Source: DAIQNV01 sp038748775
Lineage (GTDB): Bacteria > Planctomycetota > Phycisphaerae > Phycisphaerales > UBA1924
Direction: 5' to 3'
NCBI GenBank assembly: GCA_038748775.1
Contig: JBCDIT010000001.1
Location: forward strand, 124,001-188,000
DNA length: 64,000 bases
Below the pieces are notes generated by a model. That model was not told the origin of the DNA. It worked only from the letters and a program-made list of their open reading frames with translations, and ran no database searches. Positions 27,024-35,997 of the stretch are shown here, in pieces; position 1 is the first letter of the stretch; each line of letters begins with the position of its first letter. A program made the translations under genes and the position numbers.

Positions 27024-29282
27024 ATGACGACCGCACCCGCACGACCGGCACCGATTCCCCCCTCGCAGAGGCCCCCTGCCTCGAGCGCTGGGGCGTCGTT
27101 CGCGACGAGCATCGATCCGGTCAAGCTCGTTCAGAAGTACCTGTGGCTTCTGGTCGTCGCTGGCATCGCAGGGATCCTGCTTGGCGAGGGCAGCTTCCAC
27201 GTCTGGCGTTTGCTCCACCCCACGTTCACCGCGACCGCGATCTTTGAAGCCGAACCGCCGCTGGGCGGCCTCACCGATTCGCAGCGGATTTCGGACCAAG
27301 AGGAGATGGAGGTCTACATCGCGACGCGCCTCCAGGACTTCGAAGCGTTCGGATTGCTTGAGGGGGTGGTGCAGGACATCAAGATCGAAACCGAAGCCCC
27401 TCGCTGGATCCGACAGTATCGCGACGGGGGCGCGCTGGACGTCGCGGGCGCGGTGCAGGACCTCGAGGACTTGATCCGCGCGAAGGCTATCCCGGCGACG
27501 AACTACTTCGAGATGAGCGTGAGTTGGCGGACGCCCGAGGACTCGGCCGGCCTTGCCCGGCTGCTGACCGACCGGTTTATCGCTCGGCTGAATGACCGCG
27601 CCCGCGTGACCGGTGCCGGTCAGGCGGATGTCGTCCGCCGAATCATCGACGATCTTGACGAACAACTCGACGACCTCATGCTCCGCCGGACACGCCTTCT
27701 GCGGGACGAGGGCATCGACTCTGAAACGGCGGCTGGTGATGATGCGCAGCGTGAGCTGAACCAGGTGATCGCCGAAGAGTCGGCGATCAGGCAGAATATC
27801 GCGGCGACGAACGATCAGGTTCAGTACATGGAGAGCCAACTCCAATCTGACGCGGCGATTCCGTACAGCGCACTGACCCGCGCGGCGGTCGAAGAAGGGC
27901 CGCTCGTGGCTGGCCTGACCCAACAGATCCAGGCCCTTCGCACCGAGCAAGGGACGATGCAACGTACCGGCATCATGCCGGCGCACCGCGAGTATCGCCA
28001 GCTTCAGGCCCGGATCGACGCGGCGCAGGCCGAGCAACAAGAAGTCCGTGAGCGTGAGCTTCGCCGACAGTTCGGCGCCGAGTTGGATGCCGCCCGCCAG
28101 GCGCAGCGCGCGCTGCTCGCTCAGCTTAGCGACACCATCGATCGTCGAAACGCGCTCACGGAACGTCTCGAGACGCTGACCGAGGTCTTCATCGCGCTCG
28201 ACGAGCTCGACGTTCAAGTGGAGCGTCAGAACCTCACGAGGGACAGATACCGCGAGGAGCTCAAGGAACTGGAGCAGCTCCGCAGCTTGGTGGGTGGTCG
28301 CGTCCGAGTGGTTCAGCCGCCCCGTGACCCAGACCGTCTGAGCTCGCCCCAGCGCCTCATTACGGTCGCTTTGGGCCTGTTCGGCCTTACCGGTCTCACC
28401 GGCGGCCTCGTTGTGCTCCGCGAGTTGCTCGACCAGCGGATCAAGGGGCCGAGCGACGTTGCGATGATTCCGCGGACGCGCGTCCTGGGCATTGTCCCGC
28501 TCGCCAACGAGGACCCGAGCAACCCCAAGCACTTCGAGACGATCTTCCGAGATCAGCCTGAGGGCATCCTGTCCGAGGCGGTCCGTCAGTTCCGCACGAC
28601 GCTGCTCAAGCAGCTCAACCGCGGCGGGCACCGGACACTGCTCGTGGTCTCGGGCGTGCCCCGCTCGGGTGCGACGGGGGTGGTTTCCAACCTCGCGTAC
28701 GCGGCGGCCGCGGTCGACCTGCGGGTGCTCATCATCGACGCGAACTACCGGCGCCCGGCGCAGCACCGGGTCTTCGGCACCGATGTCGCGCCCGGGCTCG
28801 CGGAAGTCTTGGTCGGGCACATCTCGCTCGATGAGGCGGTCCGAGATACCGGTGACCCGAAGGTGCACCTGGTCACCGCCGGTGCGAAGGAGCTGCGTGT
28901 CTTTGAGCGGCTCGGGACCGCTCCGATGGAGTCGCTGCTCGAAGAAGCCAAGGAGCACTACGACCTCGTGCTCATCGACACTGCTCCAGCCATCGTCGCC
29001 GGCGATGCCTCGGCGCTCGCGACGCGCTGCGACGCGTCGCTGCTGGTCGTGCGTGCGTTGGCTGAGAAGCGCGGCATGGTCAACCGCATCAAGAACGATC
29101 TAAGCGACTCGAAGGCCGAGTTCCTGGGCGTTCTGGTGAACGGTGTCCGCGGCGCCGCCGGCGGCTACCTGCGTCGGAACATCCGCACGTCGCACGAGTA
29201 CCAGACCGGGGGCGACATCAAGCCCGACAGCAAAGACTCCAAGAACGAAGCCAAGGCCAAAGACGCCGACTCTGAGTCGTGA
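27024..29282 (+). CDS. Wzz/BY-kinase-like chain-length protein with degenerate P-loop
   Basis: 752 residues. N-terminal Wzz domain: first membrane helix near residues 40-60 (YLWLLVVAGIAGILLGE), a long coiled-coil periplasmic part, second helix near 448-470 (ITVALGLFGLTGLTGGLVVL). The C-terminal ~220 residues resemble the bacterial tyrosine kinase fold, with Walker A' LIIDANYRRP and Walker B LVLIDTAP. The Walker A loop reads SGVPRSGATGVV, where family members have GxGKS/T: the catalytic Lys is Ala. The Tyr-rich tail is reduced to two tyrosines among many Lys/Asp/Ser. It may control polymer length but is unlikely to be an active kinase. The next start overlaps its stop (GTGA). Confidence 0.9.
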   Translation: MTTAPARPAPIPPSQRPPASSAGASFATSIDPVKLVQKYLWLLVVAGIAGILLGEGSFHVWRLLHPTFTATAIFEAEPPLGGLTDSQRISDQEEMEVYIATRLQDFEAFGLLEGVVQDIKIETEAPRWIRQYRDGGALDVAGAVQDLEDLIRAKAIPATNYFEMSVSWRTPEDSAGLARLLTDRFIARLNDRARVTGAGQADVVRRIIDDLDEQLDDLMLRRTRLLRDEGIDSETAAGDDAQRELNQVIAEESAIRQNIAATNDQVQYMESQLQSDAAIPYSALTRAAVEEGPLVAGLTQQIQALRTEQGTMQRTGIMPAHREYRQLQARIDAAQAEQQEVRERELRRQFGAELDAARQAQRALLAQLSDTIDRRNALTERLETLTEVFIALDELDVQVERQNLTRDRYREELKELEQLRSLVGGRVRVVQPPRDPDRLSSPQRLITVALGLFGLTGLTGGLVVLRELLDQRIKGPSDVAMIPRTRVLGIVPLANEDPSNPKHFETIFRDQPEGILSEAVRQFRTTLLKQLNRGGHRTLLVVSGVPRSGATGVVSNLAYAAAAVDLRVLIIDANYRRPAQHRVFGTDVAPGLAEVLVGHISLDEAVRDTGDPKVHLVTAGAKELRVFERLGTAPMESLLEEAKEHYDLVLIDTAPAIVAGDASALATRCDASLLVVRALAEKRGMVNRIKNDLSDSKAEFLGVLVNGVRGAAGGYLRRNIRTSHEYQTGGDIKPDSKDSKNEAKAKDADSES

Positions 29283-30352
29283 CGCCCCACCCAGACCCAG
29301 CAAAGAACAACGGCGGCACGCCCCGCGGGGGTGATGGTGACCGCACGGGCCGACGAGCGGTGTTGGTGACAGGCGGTGCCGGGTTCATCGGGTCGCACTT
29401 GGTCCGCTCACTGGTGAGTCAGGGGCTGCGGGTCACTGTCGTTGACAACCTCTCGACGGGACGGCTCGAGAACCTCGCGGACCTCCGCGACAACCAATCG
29501 CTCACGTTCATTGAAGCCGACCTTACCGACGCGCTCCGCGATGGCGCTCTGGGCAGCGGGTATGCCGAGATCTATCACCTGGCGGCGGCGGTCGGCGTGG
29601 ATTTCGTGATGAACGACCCGATCCGCGCGATCGAAATCAACGTCGAGCAGGCGGCCCCGCTGTTTCGGTACGCCTCAAACAACGGTGCTCCGCCGGTCTT
29701 CGTCGCCTCGTCGAGCGAGGTGTATGGCAAACCAACGACGGAGTTGTTCTGTGAGGACGACGACGCCGTGTACGGTGCGACCACAACGAGACGATGGTCG
29801 TACGCACTGAGCAAGGCGCTCGACGAGCATCTCGCTCTCGCGTATCACGAGTCAGGACGCTGCCCTGCGGTCGTCGGTCGTTTCTTCAACACAGTCGGTC
29901 CCAGGCAGGTCGGCACGCACGGGATGGTGCTCCCCCGCTTTGTGCGTTCGGCCCTCGCCGGCGAGCCGCTCCGGGTGTTCGGCGACGGGACGCAATCGCG
30001 TTGTTTCTGCGACGTTCGTGACGTTGTCAGCGTCGTTCCCGCGTTGGTGCGCAACGACGCGTGCCACGGGCGGGTATTCAACATCGGCTCTGACGTGCCG
30101 ATCTCGATCGCCGAACTGGCGGGCGTTGTGACGCGGACACTCGGCTCTGGATCGGAGATCGAGTTGATCCCGTATTCGGACGCGTACCCGAAGGGCTACG
30201 AGGACCTTCGCCAGCGTCAGCCCGACCTGTCTCGCGTCCGAGAGGCGGTCGGTTTCGAACCGAAGATCACGCTTGAACAGACGATCACGGATCTCGCGGA
30301 CGACATCCGCGGCGGCGGCCAGCCGGCCGCGGCGCAGGGAGCAACGCGATGA
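29279..30352 (+). CDS. NAD-dependent nucleotide-sugar epimerase/dehydratase (extended SDR)
   Basis: 357 residues, GTG start overlapping the previous stop. Rossmann motif TGGAGFIGSHL, then VVDNLSTG, SSSEVYG with the catalytic Ser/Glu region, YALSK (the Tyr-Lys pair), and GRFFNTVGPRQ. The RCFCDVRDVV and NIGSD segments match UDP-glucuronate decarboxylase/UDP-glucose epimerase relatives, so it probably makes an activated sugar for the polymer. The exact substrate cannot be told. A 25-residue polar N-terminal extension precedes the fold. It overlaps the transferase gene as ATGA. Confidence 0.93.
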   Translation: MTPHPDPAKNNGGTPRGGDGDRTGRRAVLVTGGAGFIGSHLVRSLVSQGLRVTVVDNLSTGRLENLADLRDNQSLTFIEADLTDALRDGALGSGYAEIYHLAAAVGVDFVMNDPIRAIEINVEQAAPLFRYASNNGAPPVFVASSSEVYGKPTTELFCEDDDAVYGATTTRRWSYALSKALDEHLALAYHESGRCPAVVGRFFNTVGPRQVGTHGMVLPRFVRSALAGEPLRVFGDGTQSRCFCDVRDVVSVVPALVRNDACHGRVFNIGSDVPISIAELAGVVTRTLGSGSEIELIPYSDAYPKGYEDLRQRQPDLSRVREAVGFEPKITLEQTITDLADDIRGGGQPAAAQGATR

Positions 30353-31791
30353 CCGCCCTCGGACCGACCAGCGCCGCCGCGGATGCCGCGACCCGCGTGG
30401 TGCCACCGGGCGTCGCGGACCGCATCGAGCATCTCGGAACCCAGATCCAGCAGCTTTCCGCTCAGCAGCAAGAGTTGATGAGCGTGATCGGCCTGGGCGG
30501 CGCGCCTCAGCAGACCTGGCTCGAGGTGCTCAACGGATACCTCGCGGTGCTCGTCATTGCGTTCCTCGTGACGGTTTGCACGATCCCGCTGCTCCGCAAG
30601 CTGGCGGTGTCGAACGGGATCGTCGATCGCCCGGACGCGCGCAAGGTGCACCGGATGCCCATCGCTTATCTGGGTGGTGTGGGTGTGTACCTGGGCATCA
30701 TGGCCGGCATCTTGATCTCGTACGTCGGGGTTCGTTACCCGGGGCTCGTGGGCTTCCATATCACTCCGTTTATCACGGCCTCCGAGCATCCGTTGCTCGT
30801 TCCGCCTTGGATCTTGGGCGGGCTCACGATCATCATGTTCATCGGGCTGTACGACGACATCATGGGCATCAGCCCGAGGGTGAAGGTCGGCGGTCAATTG
30901 CTCGCGGCGGCCGCTCTCGCGTACGGGGACGTCGGCGTCAATCTCGCCGAAGGCGTCCTGAGCCCGACGCTCGGGGCGTTGCTCAACGATCGCGATCTCG
31001 TCTGGACCTTTGACCTTCCGATGGCGCTCCCGCTGATCGGTGGGGCGCTTGAGCTCGACCTGATTTACTGGACTGGGACGGCGGTCATCGCCATCTTCGT
31101 GCTCGGGGCGTGCAACGCGTCGAACCTGATCGATGGCCTCGATGGGCTGCTATCGGGTGTCACGGCGATCGCGTGCCTCGGCCTGCTTGCGATCGCGATC
31201 ATGGTGGTCTTCGACGACCCGGGTCGGCGCGACTCGCAGCGGATCGTGCTCTGCCTGGCAGTGCTCGGCGCGTGCCTCGGGTTCTTACCGCATAACTTCA
31301 ATCCGGCGACGATTTTCCTGGGTGACTGCGGTTCGCTGCTGCTCGGGTTCTCGACGATCGTGATCATCCTGACCCTGGGCGACAAGGGGCGGACCGACTT
31401 GGTCATCGCCGGATTGGTCATCTACGCCATACCGATCCTGGACACCGCCCTGGCGATCGTGCGTCGAAAGCTAGCGGGCAAGAAAATGTCCGACCCCGAC
31501 TCGAACCACCTTCACCACATGCTCAAACGGGCGCTCGGGGTGAAAGGAGCGGTCTTCGTGCTCTACGGGATCGGCAGTTCGTTCGCCGTGATCGGCGTCC
31601 TGCTGGCCGCCTCCGGGGCCCGCCTGATCTACACACTCGCCCTGCTCTGTGCCGCATTCATCGTGGTGTACTCGATCAAACTGGCTCGGAAGAAGCAGAT
31701 CGAGGAGCAGATACTCGCGGCGGAGGCCGCCGGAGCCCAGCGAGCGATCGCGGAGGTGACCCCGGAGCCCGAGCCAGCGGGAGCCCCCTGA
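30349..31791 (+). CDS. Polyprenyl-phosphate sugar-1-phosphate transferase (WecA/TagO/MraY family)
   Basis: 480 residues with about ten membrane helices. Family signatures: DRPDARKVHRMPIAYLGG, GLYDDIMG (Asp pair for Mg2+), NASNLIDGLDGLLSG, PHNFNPATIFLGDCGSLLLGF and the cytoplasmic His cluster HLHHMLKR. It would move a sugar-1-phosphate from a UDP-sugar to undecaprenyl phosphate, the first membrane step of polymer assembly. The N-terminal ~60 residues are a predicted coiled coil (RIEHLGTQIQQLSAQQQELM) not usual in WecA, and the C-terminus has a charged tail. It ends the tightly packed part of the locus. Confidence 0.93.
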   Translation: MTALGPTSAAADAATRVVPPGVADRIEHLGTQIQQLSAQQQELMSVIGLGGAPQQTWLEVLNGYLAVLVIAFLVTVCTIPLLRKLAVSNGIVDRPDARKVHRMPIAYLGGVGVYLGIMAGILISYVGVRYPGLVGFHITPFITASEHPLLVPPWILGGLTIIMFIGLYDDIMGISPRVKVGGQLLAAAALAYGDVGVNLAEGVLSPTLGALLNDRDLVWTFDLPMALPLIGGALELDLIYWTGTAVIAIFVLGACNASNLIDGLDGLLSGVTAIACLGLLAIAIMVVFDDPGRRDSQRIVLCLAVLGACLGFLPHNFNPATIFLGDCGSLLLGFSTIVIILTLGDKGRTDLVIAGLVIYAIPILDTALAIVRRKLAGKKMSDPDSNHLHHMLKRALGVKGAVFVLYGIGSSFAVIGVLLAASGARLIYTLALLCAAFIVVYSIKLARKKQIEEQILAAEAAGAQRAIAEVTPEPEPAGAP

Positions 31792-31825
31792 GGCCCCGTT
31801 CCTCCGCCCCGACCCGGACTCCCCC

Positions 31826-31831
31826 TATACT
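31826..31831 (+). promoter_or_regulatory. Candidate -10 element of the parA-like gene
   Basis: TATACT ends 6 bases before the ATG at 31838. If used, transcription would begin at or next to the start codon and the mRNA would be leaderless. No clear -35 is visible. Confidence 0.35.
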
Positions 31832-31837
31832 CGCGGC

Positions 31838-32950
31838 ATGACCGCAGAGCAACGGACGCCCGCGCGGGTCATGGCCTTCATGAACCAAAAAGGCGGCGTC
31901 GGCAAGACCACCACAACCGTCAACTTGGCCGCTGCCCTCGCACGCAAGGGCAGGCGGACATTGCTCATAGACCTCGACCCGCAAGCCCATGCATCGATCC
32001 ACCTCGGCTACGAGGGCGACGCCGATGCTCCCACTGTCTATGACGTGCTGCTGGGCGACGAAGCGCCGAGCCCTGCCCGGGCCCGGGAGCATCTCGAACT
32101 GATCCCGGCCGAGACCGACCTCGCGGCGGCGGAGAGTGAGCTTGCGACGCTCCAGGCTCCCCAGCACCGCTTGCGAAAGGCGCTGGAGCGGTTGGACAAC
32201 GCTCGCCCGGAATCCGAGCGACCGGAGTTCGTGCTGCTCGACTGTCCGCCTTCGCTGGGCCAACTCACGGTGAACGCTCTGGTCGCGGCCCGCGAGGTGT
32301 TCATCCCGATGCAGGCCCACTTCCTCGCTCTGCAGGGTGTTGGCAAGCTCATCGAAACGGTCGGCTTGCTCCGGGGTACGCCCCAGCAGCCCGGGCTGAA
32401 CCCCAAGCTCCGCGTGTCGGGCGTGGTCCTGTGCATGCACGACAAGCAGGCTCACCACACGCAGGAGGTCGTCGCGGACCTCGACACCTTCTTCGAACAC
32501 GCCCGGACAGATCCGTCTGGGGCCGATGGGCCTCTTCGGTTTGCCAGGGTGTACCGCCCGCCGATCAGACGCAATATCAAGCTCGCCGAGTGTCCGAGCT
32601 TCGGCCAGACAATCTTCGACTACGCCCCCGACGCCAACGGCGCCGAGGACTACACGGCGCTCGCGGACAACATCCTCTCAGAGTTTGAGGGGCTGCCCAA
32701 TGCATCCGCATCGACTCAACTGGCAGCGGGCGAAGGCACCCCGGACCAGCCAAAGGTCGCGGTGGTTGGGCAAGCCGCGCGGGACTCGGTTGATGCGCAC
32801 GCCCCGACCGCACATAGCGCGGCACCGCACCAAGATGCCGATGCGAGCGCGGGGACTTCCCAAGACTCTCACCCGACCTCGCAGCCTGCGCCCCCGCCGG
32901 TCGCTGAATCGCACGCCAACGGGGCGGTCGACGCCCACCGGACGGTGTGA
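31838..32950 (+). CDS. ParA/MinD-family ATPase
   Basis: 370 residues. The deviant Walker A NQKGGVGKTTTTVNLA is followed by LLIDLDPQAHAS (Walker A') and FVLLDCPPSLGQLT (Walker B), so ATP binding should be intact. KLRVSGVVLCMHD is typical of ParA. The last ~85 residues are a low-complexity tail rich in Ala, Pro, His and Ser. No parB gene follows; the neighbours are cell-envelope genes (VanZ-like, MurJ), so it may position an envelope or polysaccharide machine instead of DNA. That is inference. Its stop overlaps the next start (GTGA). Confidence 0.9.
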   Translation: MTAEQRTPARVMAFMNQKGGVGKTTTTVNLAAALARKGRRTLLIDLDPQAHASIHLGYEGDADAPTVYDVLLGDEAPSPARAREHLELIPAETDLAAAESELATLQAPQHRLRKALERLDNARPESERPEFVLLDCPPSLGQLTVNALVAAREVFIPMQAHFLALQGVGKLIETVGLLRGTPQQPGLNPKLRVSGVVLCMHDKQAHHTQEVVADLDTFFEHARTDPSGADGPLRFARVYRPPIRRNIKLAECPSFGQTIFDYAPDANGAEDYTALADNILSEFEGLPNASASTQLAAGEGTPDQPKVAVVGQAARDSVDAHAPTAHSAAPHQDADASAGTSQDSHPTSQPAPPPVAESHANGAVDAHRTV

Positions 32951-33339
32951 TGCCAAGCGTCCCGCTCGGAGTCCGCAGGGGCGTGTTCCTTGCCTATGCG
33001 GTTGTGCTGTTCACGGCGACGCACTGGCCCTCGCTCAAGATCGATGGTCCCGTTCCTCGGACGGATCTTTGGCTGCACGTCGGGGCGTTCGGCGCTTGGA
33101 CGCTGCTCTTCGGCTTCGCAGAGTTCATCGGGCGCTGGCGTGACCGAACGACTCCGTTGCGGCTCATCGCGTGCGGGATCGTGTACGCCGCGATGGACGA
33201 GTTGCTGCAGGCGATCCCGGTGCTCAACCGCTTCGCGACGATCGAGGACTACGTCGCCAACCTTGTCGGCGTCTTCGCCGGCGCCACGATCATCTTGATC
33301 GCGGCCCGCAACACAGAGCCCGGTCCCGATGGCGGCTGA
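32947..33339 (+). CDS. VanZ-like membrane protein
   Basis: 130 residues, about four membrane segments. GTG-ATG start overlapping the ParA stop. The VanZ pattern is visible: VLFTATHWPSL near the N-terminus, TDLWLHVGAFGAWTLLFGF, AAMDELLQAIPVL (Asp-Glu-Gln motif) and IEDYVANLVGVFAG. VanZ-like proteins are envelope-associated; some confer low-level teicoplanin resistance, but a general role is unknown. The gene overlaps murJ by 11 bases. Confidence 0.85.
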   Translation: MMPSVPLGVRRGVFLAYAVVLFTATHWPSLKIDGPVPRTDLWLHVGAFGAWTLLFGFAEFIGRWRDRTTPLRLIACGIVYAAMDELLQAIPVLNRFATIEDYVANLVGVFAGATIILIAARNTEPGPDGG

Positions 33340-34981
33340 CTCCGGCGGTGCTGTATCTGATCGCCCGGAGACTCGGGACTCTGCCGACACCACCGGCCGC
33401 GATGTTCGCACCGTCTCTGGATTGACGCTCGCGTCGAGACTGCTGGGCCTCGTCCGCGATCTCATCACGGTTCGCGTCTTCGGAGACACGGCGATCGGGT
33501 CCGCCTTCGCAGCGGCGTTCGCGATCCCCAATCTCTTTCGTCGGCTCTTTGGCGAGGGGGCGCTCTCGGCTGCCTTTCTGCCAACGTACACGCAGCTTTC
33601 CGAGTCGGAACCGTCGAAGGCGCGAGCGCTCGCGTCGAAGACGGTCCGCTGGCTTGTCATGGTGACCGGGGTGCTCACGCTCCTCGGGGCCGGCGCGATG
33701 GTCGCCCTCATCGCGACGCTCCCGCCCGACCCGGACCGCACCCTCTCGCTGGGTCTTATCGCGGCGATGCTGCCCTTCATGCCATTGATCTGCACCGCCG
33801 CGATTCTCGGCGGGATGCTTCAGGCGCACGGCCGGTTCGGGCCTTGGGCCGCGGCGCCGATCATTTTGAACCTCTGTCTGATCGGTACGGCGGCCGGGTA
33901 CTTCTTGACGGGTCGCGGCGACGCGGAGCCCTGGGCGTACGCGTTGGCGGGCGCCGCGGTGCTCTCGGGCGTTCTGCAAGTGCTCTGGTCGCTCGCGGCG
34001 CTTCGGCCATACGCTCCACCGCCTGCGTCGCTGCCCGTTGACGTGCGGGGTGAATCGCGCGATCTCTTCGCTCGTTTCTTGCCGGCTGTCATCGGATTGG
34101 GCACGCTCCAGATCAACGCGCTGATCGACACGCTCATCGCGATGTGGCCGGTCTGGGTCGGCTCAACCGTCCTGGGGTACGACTACCCGCTGGACGAAGC
34201 CTCGAACGCGATCCTGTTCTACACGCAACGTCTCTACCAGTTCCCGCTGGGCGTGTTCGGGATTGCCGTTGCCACCGTCGCGTTCCCGCAACTCAGCCGA
34301 GCGGCGGCCCGCGACCGAACGGCGGACAACGATCCGCTCGCGGACACGCTGCGTAAGGGCCTGAGGCTGAGCCTGTTCATCGGGCTGCCGGCGAGCGCCG
34401 GGCTGTTCCTCGTCGCGGACGACCTGGTGCGAACTGTGCTCACCGGAGGCGACGGGTTCTCTGAGGACGGTGCCGCCCGATCGGTCGCGGCGCTTAAGGG
34501 CTACGCGGTCGCGGTGTGGGCGTACTCACTCAACCACGTGTTCGTCCGTGCGTTCTACGCGGTCGGTGACACGGTCACCCCGGTTCGCATCGCGGCGTTC
34601 TTCGTCGGGGTGAATCTCGCTCTGAACCTCACGCTGATCTGGTTCTTCCGCGAGGCCGGCATGGCGTGGGCCACCGCCGCGTCGGCGGTGCTCCAGACCG
34701 TCACGCTCGCTTTCGTGCTGCGTTCGAAGCAACTCCGGGGTCGCTTGGCCGATCGTGACACGGTCAAGGCGGTCGGGCGAATGGCGCTCGCGACCGCAGT
34801 CATGGTGGTCGCTTTGAGCGTGCTCGACACGGCCTTCGGGACACGGGCCGACTGGGGACGGCACGCGGCGGCGCTCGGGGTTTTGACCGTCGGCGGTGCC
34901 GGCGTCTTCACCGCGCTCGCGGCTCGCCTTGAAATCCCGGAACTCAAGACCCTTATGGGCAGCGTCAGAGGGAAGCTATGA
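33329..34981 (+). CDS. murJ: Lipid II flippase MurJ (MviN family)
   Basis: 550 residues, about 14 membrane helices. The N-terminal signature LASRLLGLVRDLITVRVFG, LFRRLFGEGALSAAFLPTY, and later IDTLIAMW, FYTQRLYQFPLGVFGIAVATVAFP and FYAVGDTVTPVRIA are characteristic. It flips lipid-linked peptidoglycan precursor across the inner membrane. The N-terminal 28 residues form a polar tail. The gene ends in an ATGA overlap with the SDR gene. A related polysaccharide flippase function would also fit the locus, but the residues above match MurJ rather than Wzx. Confidence 0.93.
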   Translation: MAADSGGAVSDRPETRDSADTTGRDVRTVSGLTLASRLLGLVRDLITVRVFGDTAIGSAFAAAFAIPNLFRRLFGEGALSAAFLPTYTQLSESEPSKARALASKTVRWLVMVTGVLTLLGAGAMVALIATLPPDPDRTLSLGLIAAMLPFMPLICTAAILGGMLQAHGRFGPWAAAPIILNLCLIGTAAGYFLTGRGDAEPWAYALAGAAVLSGVLQVLWSLAALRPYAPPPASLPVDVRGESRDLFARFLPAVIGLGTLQINALIDTLIAMWPVWVGSTVLGYDYPLDEASNAILFYTQRLYQFPLGVFGIAVATVAFPQLSRAAARDRTADNDPLADTLRKGLRLSLFIGLPASAGLFLVADDLVRTVLTGGDGFSEDGAARSVAALKGYAVAVWAYSLNHVFVRAFYAVGDTVTPVRIAAFFVGVNLALNLTLIWFFREAGMAWATAASAVLQTVTLAFVLRSKQLRGRLADRDTVKAVGRMALATAVMVVALSVLDTAFGTRADWGRHAAALGVLTVGGAGVFTALAARLEIPELKTLMGSVRGKL

Positions 34982-35793
34982 GCCGCGTCGATCTCCGGGG
35001 CAAGCCCATCGTCATCACCGGGGCCAGCAGCGGGATCGGACGGGCAACAGCGCTCGCGTGCGCACGAGCCGGCATGCCGGTCGCGCTGAACGCCCGTGGG
35101 GCGGGCAAGCTCGCACAAGTCGCGACGGACGTTCGCGCTCTGGGGGTCGGCGCCGTCGAGGTTGCCGGAAATGCGGCCGATGAGTCGGTGCGGTCGGAGT
35201 TGCTAGAAGCCGCGGCGGGGCTGGGGCCGGTCTACGCCGTCTTCGCAAACGCCGGCTATGGGCATGAAGTCCCGACGCTCGAGATGGACGACGCGGACAT
35301 CCGAGCGATGTTCGAGGTGAACTTCTTCGCATCGCTGGCGCTTGTGCGTGCCGCGGCGCCGACCATGGTTGAACGACGCGAGGGGCACCTGCTGATGTGC
35401 TCGAGTTGCCTGAGCAAGATTGGGCTTCCGAAGTACGCGGCGTACTGCGCCACCAAGGCTGCCCAGGATCACTTCTGTCGAGCGATGCGCCATGAACTTG
35501 CGAGCTCGCACGTCCTCGTGTCGAGCGTGCATCCGATCGGCACGAAGACCGATTTCTTCGATCGCATGAGCGAACGAAGCGGTGGGCTGACGCTCATGGA
35601 TCGATCGAAAGAGAGCTTTATGCAATCGCCCGATGTCGTCGCGGAGACCATTGTTCGTCGACTCGGTACAGGGCGTGGAGGCGAGATCTGGACGAGCATG
35701 GGAATGAGGATCATGCTCGGTCTGAGCGTCGCGATCCCCTCGGCCACTGATCGTGTTTTGCGACGCCTCGTCGCATCCCGATCTGAGCTCTAG
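34978..35793 (+). CDS. Short-chain dehydrogenase/reductase
   Basis: 271 residues, classical SDR. TGASSGIGRATA (cofactor loop), NAGYGHE, the catalytic Ser in SSCLSKIGLPKYAAYCATKAA with the YxxxK pair Tyr-Cys-Ala-Thr-Lys, and VHPIGTKTDFF. The N-terminal LNARG after the second strand suggests NADP preference. The C-terminal part is similar to DltE/acyl-reductase-type SDRs, but the substrate is unknown. Its start overlaps murJ as ATGA, so it is part of the same transcript. About 204 AT-richer bases separate it from the next gene. Confidence 0.92.
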   Translation: MSRVDLRGKPIVITGASSGIGRATALACARAGMPVALNARGAGKLAQVATDVRALGVGAVEVAGNAADESVRSELLEAAAGLGPVYAVFANAGYGHEVPTLEMDDADIRAMFEVNFFASLALVRAAAPTMVERREGHLLMCSSCLSKIGLPKYAAYCATKAAQDHFCRAMRHELASSHVLVSSVHPIGTKTDFFDRMSERSGGLTLMDRSKESFMQSPDVVAETIVRRLGTGRGGEIWTSMGMRIMLGLSVAIPSATDRVLRRLVASRSEL

Positions 35794-35997
35794 CCGATAA
35801 CAGCCTCACCTGATCCGGGGCAGCGAGAGCACAGGCTCGTTTCGAGTGAAGGCCGCGTTTCACCAATCCCCACGTTCTTGACGCAAGAAACGCGATACCG
35901 CTCATTTGTGTGTGAGTTACTCTCGGCAATCGGCTTGGTTCCACGTGTTATGAAATGAATATGAAGATGCGCCCTAGTCTTGTGATACGGTTTTCTC

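Noticed and set aside
26889..28958. 689-codon open frame antisense to the Wzz/BY-kinase gene
   Set aside because: Opposite a gene with strong domain evidence and operon overlap; composition is that of a shadow frame.
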